Part shown: piece by piece, positions 21,033 through 24,899 of the stretch
How positions within the stretch are numbered: position 1 is the first letter of the stretch
Layout: each line of letters opens with the position of its first letter
From: a virus
IMG/VR virus record: IMGVR_UViG_3300042691_034814
Coordinates: 1-24,899 of that record
DNA length: 24,899 nt
Direction: 5' to 3' (one strand)
Notes under the pieces: model-generated
What the model saw: only the letters and a program-made list of their open reading frames with translations
Told to the model about the DNA's origin: nothing
The model's database searches: none
Position numbers and translations under genes: made by a program

Positions 21033-21751
21033 TCTTTCCCTTTTTCTCTAAGATTTTGTATATTTTTTTTAGCTATGAAGTTTTTCATGATGCCTTCGCA
21101 ATAGGCGAACCAGTCATTAAGAGGATGCTCATAATCAACAACACACTCCCAACATTTTTGAATTTCGTCTAGACTCCAATTTTTTCCGGCAAGTATAGCC
21201 CTTGTCACGAGATCTTGTCGAGAAATAAAAAACTTATTTCCTTTACTATCAATCTTTTGAATTTTATCCCAAGGCTCTGTAACCGCCGGCGAAGCCGAGA
21301 CAAGCGGTGAAAGAGCACAGAACAACTTATCTTGTTTAGCATCTTGTATAGTATTTGGTATTGGTTGGGCACTTTTGCCCATCGAGAGGGCACTTTTGCC
21401 CTCTCCAAGGGCATTTTTGCCCTTCGTGAAACTTTTTTTAATTCCTATCATTTGTTCTTCATTTACAAAGGCATACCACAGTGTCTTGTCAAACCCCTTT
21501 TTATTAAAATTATTGGTTTCGAGTACTCCAAGCGACACAAGCTTCTCGCAAAGATATTTGACTTTGTCATATCCCCAATAGGTAAAATGAGCTGCCATTT
21601 CTCTCCGAGTCTGATAAGTCCAAGTCTTTCCGTCTCGAAAATTAGAGCCGTTTTGCCGATTAAATCTTATCCAGTGTTGAAAATGGTGAATTAAAATAGC
21701 TTCTTCAACGCCATATTTTTCGGCTAAAAGGATATCGAATGAATGATGCAT
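20873..21751 (-). CDS. Replication initiator / replisome organiser with winged-helix N-terminus
   Basis: 292 residues starting MHHSFDILLAEKYGVEEAIL. The opening through residue about 95 (HHFQHWIRF, GKTWTYQTRREMAAHF, KVKYLCEKLVSLGVLETNNF, LWYAF) matches the winged-helix domain of phage replication proteins that pair with DnaC-type loaders. Residues 111-131 are three heptapeptide repeats (GKNALGE, GKSALSM, GKSAQPI) created by 21-bp iterons. A second domain (SRQDLVTRAILAGKNWSLDE, DWFAYCEGIMKNF) is DnaD-like. A Lys/Glu-rich tail ends with VNGVPQSFQRT and overlaps the loader gene by 160 bases. As with lambda O, it probably binds the iterons within its own gene to open the origin. Confidence 0.8.
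   Translation of the reverse strand: MHHSFDILLAEKYGVEEAILIHHFQHWIRFNRQNGSNFRDGKTWTYQTRREMAAHFTYWGYDKVKYLCEKLVSLGVLETNNFNKKGFDKTLWYAFVNEEQMIGIKKSFTKGKNALGEGKSALSMGKSAQPIPNTIQDAKQDKLFCALSPLVSASPAVTEPWDKIQKIDSKGNKFFISRQDLVTRAILAGKNWSLDEIQKCWECVVDYEHPLNDWFAYCEGIMKNFIAKKNIQNLREKGKEWKKTNHQKEKEKEKPKEQSESSKNETSKINTLGQPFLNSKFVNGVPQSFQRT
21367..21422. repeat. Three 21-bp iterons inside the initiator gene: candidate replication origin
   Basis: Copies of GGGCA-4 bases-TGCCC at 21367-21380, 21388-21401 and 21409-21422, exact 21-bp period. Each is a dyad, and the flanks stay symmetrical while changing sequence (TG..CA, GA..TC, AA..TT). The placement copies lambda, whose origin iterons lie within gene O. 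The period of two helical turns puts the sites on one face of the DNA. Confidence 0.8.
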
Positions 21752-21783
21752 GGGGAATTCCTCATTAAAAATTTTCCTGTTAT

Positions 21784-21811
21784 TGCGAAAAATTCTCTAG
21801 TGAGGTATAGT
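21784..21811 (+). promoter_or_regulatory. Candidate plus-strand promoter upstream of the initiator gene
   Basis: TTGCGA (21784-21789), 16 bases, TATAGT (21806-21811), with one operator copy (21797-21810) in its spacer and -10. Transcription would start near 21818 and meet the terminator at 21878-21913, giving a short non-coding RNA. Confidence 0.4.
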
Positions 21812-21862
21812 CGAAGCAACATTTCAGATTTTGTTGCTTGTTTTATGACTAGACCTCATTAG
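21797..21862. promoter_or_regulatory. Inverted pair of 14-bp operator-like sites
   Basis: CTAGTGAGGTATAG (21797-21810) and, inverted, CTAGACCTCATTAG (21849-21862); 12 of 14 positions agree. As RNA the arms could also pair around an inner hairpin AAGCAACA/TGTTGCTT (21813-21838). Each lies between the -35 and -10 boxes of a promoter on its own strand. Confidence 0.5.
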
Positions 21863-21870
21863 AAAAGCAA
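21842..21870 (-). promoter_or_regulatory. Promoter for the replication operon
   Basis: Read on the minus strand: TTGCTT (21870-21865), 17 bases, CATAAA (21847-21842). Transcription would start near 21835, giving a leader of about 84 bases before ATG 21751. The spacer contains an operator copy, so the Cro-like regulator may control it. Confidence 0.55.
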
Positions 21871-21877
21871 ATCGCCT

Positions 21878-21913
21878 AAAACGCCCGAACTCCAAGTCGG
21901 GCGTTTTGTTTTT
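21878..21913 (+). terminator. Strong hairpin terminator with no gene upstream on its strand
   Basis: AAAACGCCCGA (21878-21888) pairs perfectly with TCGGGCGTTTT (21897-21907), followed by GTTTTTA. On the minus strand it is followed by only four T's, so it works best rightward but may also end the minus-strand gene at 21969-22211. Confidence 0.75.
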
Positions 21914-21968
21914 ATAGAGTATACCCTTAAAACCCGATTAGCTCAAGCGAAACTCCCCACACTGAACC

Positions 21969-22211
21969 TCAAGGCTTTTTTTTGCTATAATTATTTTTAC
22001 GATAAAATTCATTTATGCGCAGCTGCCTCAATTGGTCAAATGTGAAATTGTCTGGATCAAGTACATATTTTTCCTCATAAAGGGTTGCAAATTTCTGTGC
22101 TTCTTCTTCCGTTGCAAAGGTCGTGATGAAAGATTTCATGCCTTTTCTGCGAAACATCAATCGCCACATAACGATGCCATTTTTTAACGGCCTTTTAAAA
22201 ATACTCGCCAT
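21969..22211 (-). CDS. Small arm-type DNA-binding-like protein
   Basis: 80 residues from ATG 22211; an in-frame ATG at 22235 adds eight residues and also lacks a clear site. It reads MASIFKRPLKNGIVMWRLMF then RRKGMKSFITTFATEEEAQK. This three-stranded-sheet-plus-helix pattern (K-x-x-x-G-x-x-x-W-R, then T-F-x-T-x-E-E-A) resembles the N-terminal arm-binding domain of tyrosine integrases and related small AP2-like DNA-binding proteins. No catalytic domain follows, so it is a stand-alone binder, perhaps excisionase-like or regulatory. It lies between the Cro-like and replication genes. Family call tentative. Confidence 0.5.
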   Translation of the reverse strand: MASIFKRPLKNGIVMWRLMFRRKGMKSFITTFATEEEAQKFATLYEEKYVLDPDNFTFDQLRQLRINEFYRKNNYSKKKP

Positions 22212-22264
22212 TTTTCTTGATCCAATTTTTGGCATTTTGTATAGTCAAACCAAACTGAAGCATT

Positions 22265-22306
22265 TTGCCTTACACTGGTTTTTAAGCATAATTTCGTTTT
22301 TTTCAA
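22265..22306. promoter_or_regulatory. Two overlapping promoters of opposite direction
   Basis: Plus strand: TTGCCT (22265-22270), 16 bases, CATAAT (22287-22292). Minus strand: TTGAAA (22306-22301), 16 bases, TAAAAA (22284-22279), which would serve the gene at 21969-22211. The rightward one leads only to the terminator at 22321-22350. Confidence 0.4.
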
Positions 22307-22320
22307 TTTTTTCTGACTGT

Positions 22321-22350
22321 ACCCTCGGTCTCCATTCCGGGGGTTTTTTT
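22321..22350 (+). terminator. Rho-independent terminator, rightward, no gene upstream
   Basis: ACCCTCGG (22321-22328) pairs with CCGGGGGT (22337-22344, one G-U), eight-base loop, then T run to 22350. It abuts the stop of the Cro-like gene. No plus-strand gene precedes it. Confidence 0.7.
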
Positions 22351-22555
22351 ATATCTTCTTCTCATATTTAGCGTCTAAAAGTTCAGCCACCGTAACCTGC
22401 CCTTCAGTAATATGCTCTATGGATTCAGCTAATCTTTTGCTAGGCTTTTGATGGAAAGAGGCTACACGGCAAATATATGCGTAGTTGTAACCTACTTTTT
22501 GCGCGAACTCCTTGCGTCTCACATTGTTAAAATGAAAATAATCTCTAAGCTTCAT
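22349..22555 (-). CDS. Small Cro-like helix-turn-helix regulator
   Basis: 68 residues from ATG 22555, seven bases after AGGAG; the frame is open to 22582 without a ribosome site. It begins MKLRDYFHFNNVRRKEFAQK, and the helix-turn-helix is RRKEFAQKVGYNYAYICRVA followed by SFHQKPSKRLAESIEHITEG, with the (E/A)-F-A-x-x-V-G-x-x-x-x-x-I-x-x-(V/I) spacing of Cro/YdaS proteins and the usual PS-x-x-L-A-x-x-I-E helix. It ends VTVAELLDAKYEKKI. It sits at the divergence of the recombination and replication operons, with an inverted repeat TATACTTT/AAAGTATA beside its promoter. It is probably the early switch regulator. Confidence 0.8.
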   Translation of the reverse strand: MKLRDYFHFNNVRRKEFAQKVGYNYAYICRVASFHQKPSKRLAESIEHITEGQVTVAELLDAKYEKKI

Positions 22556-22605
22556 GGTGTTCTCCTTGTGTTTTAGCAACATGCTAGCCAGATCATTCTT
22601 TTTTT

Positions 22606-22633
22606 TCTATACTTTTTGATAAACCTTGCACAA
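22606..22633 (-). promoter_or_regulatory. Promoter of the Cro-like gene
   Basis: Minus strand: TTGTGC (22633-22628), 16 bases, TATAGA (22611-22606). Confidence 0.5.
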
Positions 22634-22657
22634 ATTCCCAAAATGTACTAAAGTATA
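22608..22657. promoter_or_regulatory. Divergent operator region
   Basis: TATACTTT (22608-22615) and its inverse AAAGTATA (22650-22657) frame the gap between the Cro-like gene and the recombination operon. A smaller dyad TACT-AA-AGTA (22646-22655) overlaps the second arm. The rightward promoter is poor by consensus (TTGCAC 22626 is too close to TACTAA and too far from TATAAA), which suggests dependence on an activator. Confidence 0.4.
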
Positions 22658-22681
22658 AACATATCAAAAAAGGAGATCCAC

Positions 22682-22858
22682 ATGTGCAAGGAATTATGGA
22701 TAGAGGCCTATGACTCAAAAATACACGAGATTATGCAAAAGCATAATATGGAATATGAAGAAGCTGACGAACTTCTCAGGGAAGTGTTAGACTCTAACCC
22801 CAGATATCTTGATGGATATATGGGCGATCTTATCGATTTTTACGCAACAGTATATTAA
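22682..22858 (+). CDS. Small acidic protein, paralogue of 17200-17373
   Basis: 58 residues from ATG 22682 behind AGGAG. It reads MCKELWIEAYDSKIHEIMQK, then HNMEYEEADELLREVLDSNP, and ends YMGDLIDFYATVY. The core IHEIMQKHNMEYEEADELLR matches IQRIMQRESLDYEEAREFLR in the protein at 17200-17373; the ends differ. Both are the first gene of a plus-strand unit with strong ribosome sites. It is acidic and helical. Its duplicated position suggests an immediate-early function, for example regulation or host takeover; this is inference. Confidence 0.6.
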   Translation: MCKELWIEAYDSKIHEIMQKHNMEYEEADELLREVLDSNPRYLDGYMGDLIDFYATVY

Positions 22859-22868
22859 AGGAAAAACC

Positions 22869-23141
22869 ATGAGCGATAGGGAATTAATTGACGAATATCA
22901 AAAAATTGTAGGAATTTCCTACGGAAAATTTGACGAACATATCGAGAAGCTTATTAAAGACTTATTCAATAAAGAAGAGATATTGGATGAAGTAAGGCAT
23001 AGTTTTATGCTTGGAGTAAACACTTTCTTTGAAGAACTTTTAGAAAAAGATGACTTCTATAGAAAACTTATTGATTGCCTGGCTGAAAAGATATTAGAAA
23101 ACAAATCAATCAAAATTACCATAGAAAAGGAAAAACCATGA
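22869..23141 (+). CDS. Small helical protein of unknown function
   Basis: 90 residues from ATG 22869 behind AAAGGA; a longer in-frame reading from 22809 runs through the previous gene and has no site. It begins MSDRELIDEYQKIVGISYGK and is highly charged and helical (EKLIKDLFNKEEILDEVRHS, FFEELLEKDDFYRKLIDCLA), ending ITIEKEKP. Its translation-start region, AAAGGAAAAACCATGAGC, is repeated exactly before the bet gene. Its stop overlaps the bet start. It may be an accessory to recombination, on position only. Confidence 0.5.
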   Translation: MSDRELIDEYQKIVGISYGKFDEHIEKLIKDLFNKEEILDEVRHSFMLGVNTFFEELLEKDDFYRKLIDCLAEKILENKSIKITIEKEKP

Positions 23142-23962
23142 GCAACGAATTAGTAAAACATGAAGCAAGAGAAATCTCACCATCTTCTCACTTCACACAA
23201 GAACAAATTGAGACTATCAAAAGCATTTATTGCAAAGGCGCTTCAGACGATGAGTTTAAGGTATTTTTATATACTTGCCAGCGTACAGGATTAGATCCTT
23301 TCGCTCGCCAGGTTTACTATATCAAGCGCGGTAATCAAATGACCATTCAAACTTCAATTGATGGATACCGTTTAGTCGCAGATAGAACTGGAAGATACGC
23401 ACCAGGTCAAGAGCCATCTTTTGTGCATGATGCAAATGGCAAACTTTTGTCTGCTACTGCTTATATCAAAAAACGCACATCTGATGGGACTTGGCACATT
23501 GTTCCCGCGACTGCTCATTTTGAAGAATACGTTCAGGTTTTCCAAGGCAAACCATCTGGACTATGGCAAAAAATGCCTAGGACGATGCTTGCTAAATGTG
23601 CCGAGGCTTTAGCTATTAGAAAAGCGTTTCCAGCTGAGTTGAGCGGTATTTATACAAAAGAGGAAATGGATCAAGCGGATAGCGTTGAGGTTGAGGTAGT
23701 AGGTCAGTCTGTTAAGCCTATTGAGTACATAACAGCCGAACAAGCCGAAGAACTCACAAAAATCATCTCAGAATGCGATCCTTCAAAGCTTGATGTGATG
23801 TTAGAGCATGTACGCAAAAAATGCAATGGCGGCGATATTAGACAGCTTCCGGCCAAATGTTATGGCAACATGCTTTCGCTTTTTCAGGACAGAAGAGCGC
23901 AGTATCTAGCTCAACAGATCGAAATGAAGATGAATGGAGATATAGACGATGCAAGCGAGTAA
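23138..23962 (+). CDS. bet: Bet-type single-strand annealing recombinase (RecT/Redbeta superfamily)
   Basis: 274 residues, close to lambda Bet (261). The core is very typical: KSIYCKGASDDEFKVFLYTC, then QRTGLDPFARQVYYIKRGNQ, MTIQTSIDGYRLVADRTGRY and the later WQKMPRTMLAKCAEALAIRK with AFPAELSGIYTKEEM. The C-terminal part (about residues 190-274) is helical and less conserved, as in the family, where it contacts SSB and exonuclease. It binds single strands made by the partner nuclease and anneals them to complementary DNA. The ATG overlaps the previous stop and the next gene begins within its last 14 bases. Confidence 0.92.
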   Translation: MSNELVKHEAREISPSSHFTQEQIETIKSIYCKGASDDEFKVFLYTCQRTGLDPFARQVYYIKRGNQMTIQTSIDGYRLVADRTGRYAPGQEPSFVHDANGKLLSATAYIKKRTSDGTWHIVPATAHFEEYVQVFQGKPSGLWQKMPRTMLAKCAEALAIRKAFPAELSGIYTKEEMDQADSVEVEVVGQSVKPIEYITAEQAEELTKIISECDPSKLDVMLEHVRKKCNGGDIRQLPAKCYGNMLSLFQDRRAQYLAQQIEMKMNGDIDDASE

Positions 23963-24392
23963 TTACGACACTGATTTTTATGCATGGTCTGCTGAGCAAG
24001 CAGACCTTTTGAAAGAAAGGAAATTTGAAATGATTGACTGGGAAAATGTGATTGAGGAGATTGAATCGTTGGCAAGAAGAGATAAACGCTCCGTAAAAAG
24101 CTTTTTAGAGAATATTTTTATGCATTCCTTGAAGCTAAAATTTCAACCTGAAAAACAAATAGACTCGCATTCCTGGCAGAATTCCATAAGAACATCTTTT
24201 AGGCAATTGCATATCATATTAGACGATAGTCCTAGTTTAAAAGCGCAACTAGAAGAATTTATTACTGAATGCTATTCACGCGCAGTAAAAGAAGCTTCTA
24301 AAGAAACAAATATAAATATAAATGTTTTTCCTAAAGAGTGTCCTTGGACAAAGGAACAAATTTTAGATGGAGAGTGTCCTTATGAATGCTAA
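23949..24392 (+). CDS. DUF29-family protein
   Basis: 147 residues from ATG 23949, nine bases after GGAG and inside the end of bet. It has the DUF29 layout: YDTDFYAWSAEQADLLKERK, then FEMIDWENVIEEIESLARRD (D-W-x-N-x-x-E-E-I-E-S-L), HSLKLKFQPEKQ, SWQNSIRTSFRQLHIILDDS (P-S-L follows) and the family's CPWTKEQILDGECPYEC close. It is all-helical. DUF29 proteins are widespread but without a settled function. Sitting between bet and the exonuclease gene with overlaps on both sides, it is likely co-translated with them. Confidence 0.85.
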   Translation: MQASNYDTDFYAWSAEQADLLKERKFEMIDWENVIEEIESLARRDKRSVKSFLENIFMHSLKLKFQPEKQIDSHSWQNSIRTSFRQLHIILDDSPSLKAQLEEFITECYSRAVKEASKETNININVFPKECPWTKEQILDGECPYEC

Positions 24393-24899
24393 CAGAATTA
24401 TGCTCGATCAAGGAAGTGAAGAATGGAAACAGTGGAGAAAAGGTAAGATTTCAGCAAGCAAGGTCGCTGCAATTTTAGGAATTTGCCCCTATCGTTCTTG
24501 TTTAATGTTATACGAAGAAGAAATGGGTCTTCGCGAACCTCAAGCATCAAACCCTCATATGCAACGCGGTTTAGATGTTGAGGATCAAGTAAGGCAATGG
24601 TTCTTCGATCAATATCGTATAGAAGTGCAACCATGCGTTTTGCAAAGTAAAGAAAATCCGTTGTTTATCGCATCGTTAGACGGAATCAATTCAATAAATA
24701 CTTGTATAGTTGAAATAAAAAACAACAATAAAGAGTATCATGAAATGGCACAATCTGGTAAGCTACCTGAGCATCACAGGGCTCAAGTTCAATTTCAGAT
24801 GTTTGTCAGTGGTTTAGATGTTTGCTACTACATCAGCCATAGACAAGGTGACTATGCTTTAGTTGTTGTTCAGCGCGATCAAGCTTACATAGACGACAT
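24382..24899 (+). CDS. YqaJ / lambda-exonuclease-type nuclease (cut by window edge)
   Basis: 172 residues visible from ATG 24382, which overlaps the DUF29 gene by 11 bases; GGAG lies nine bases upstream. It begins MNANRIMLDQGSEEWKQWRK. YqaJ motifs: the G-K-I-S-A-S-K-V-A-A-I-L-G segment (21-33), RGLDVED with Glu67, Asp100 in ASLDGI, Glu111 and Lys113 in VEIKNN (the D...E-x-K metal site), and the HRAQVQFQM helix (132-140). Only the C-terminal end is missing. It should resect double-stranded ends 5' to 3' and feed single strands to Bet, as lambda Exo does. Confidence 0.85.
   Translation, partial: MNANRIMLDQGSEEWKQWRKGKISASKVAAILGICPYRSCLMLYEEEMGLREPQASNPHMQRGLDVEDQVRQWFFDQYRIEVQPCVLQSKENPLFIASLDGINSINTCIVEIKNNNKEYHEMAQSGKLPEHHRAQVQFQMFVSGLDVCYYISHRQGDYALVVVQRDQAYIDD

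Noticed and set aside
22809-22868. N-terminal extension of the 22869 gene
   Set aside because: It runs through the end of the 22682-22858 gene and lacks a ribosome site, whereas ATG 22869 has one.
1-24899. CRISPR array, insertion sequence or retroelement
   Set aside because: No regularly spaced repeat of suitable length, no transposase and no reverse transcriptase motif were seen; the only regular repeat is the three iterons.

Overview
The window is one continuous stretch of a tailed-phage or prophage genome with a short-tailed, podovirus-like (P22-like) virion module and lambda-like early genes. It is AT-rich. I see no rRNA, CRISPR array, insertion sequence, or clear integrase, endolysin or host gene. 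A lipoprotein with a lipobox, a Bet/YqaJ recombination pair and a DnaC-type loader suggest a Gram-negative host; the genus cannot be read from the sequence.

Layout. (1) Positions 1-283: start of a minus-strand tail fibre. (2) 350-1227: a small plus-strand unit with a ribbon-helix-helix regulator and three tiny one-helix membrane proteins. (3) 1224-17050, minus strand, transcribed right to left: the virion module. In transcription order it holds small and large terminase, portal, two small unknown genes, scaffold, an N4-gp56-like major capsid protein, two proteins with E1-FCCH-like modules, an unknown, a gp4-like adaptor, two tiny basic proteins, a tail protein, a gp10-like tail hub, a small unknown and three probable ejection proteins. 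An HNH endonuclease gene (12203-12748) sits inside this module on the opposite strand. (4) 17138-18030, plus: a short operon (small acidic protein, membrane protein, XRE-type regulator, coiled-coil protein) ending in a strong terminator. (5) 18030-22555, minus: a tRNA-like element, then (downstream to upstream) a lipoprotein, small unknowns, a RusA-like resolvase, a DUF551-like protein, zinc-ribbon proteins, a DnaC-like loader, a replication initiator with iterons inside its gene, an arm-binding-like protein and a Cro-like regulator. (6) 22682-24899, plus: a recombination operon with Bet, a DUF29 protein and a YqaJ/lambda-exonuclease-type nuclease cut by the window end.

How it fits together. 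The Cro-like regulator lies at the divergence between the recombination operon (right) and the replication operon (left). The initiator probably binds the iterons in its own gene and recruits host helicase through the loader. Bet and the YqaJ nuclease form a Red-like annealing system, and RusA would resolve branches. Late transcription runs leftward from the terminase and portal promoters.

The most interesting items are the intragenic iteron origin with covarying dyad arms, the face-to-face promoters and paired operators upstream of the initiator with an orphan terminator (an OOP-like RNA is possible), the two paralogous ~58-residue proteins each heading a separate operon, the E1-FCCH-like module in three virion proteins, the degenerate tRNA-like element, and DUF29 between bet and the exonuclease gene. 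All names rest on reading motifs and gene order by eye; no database search was done.
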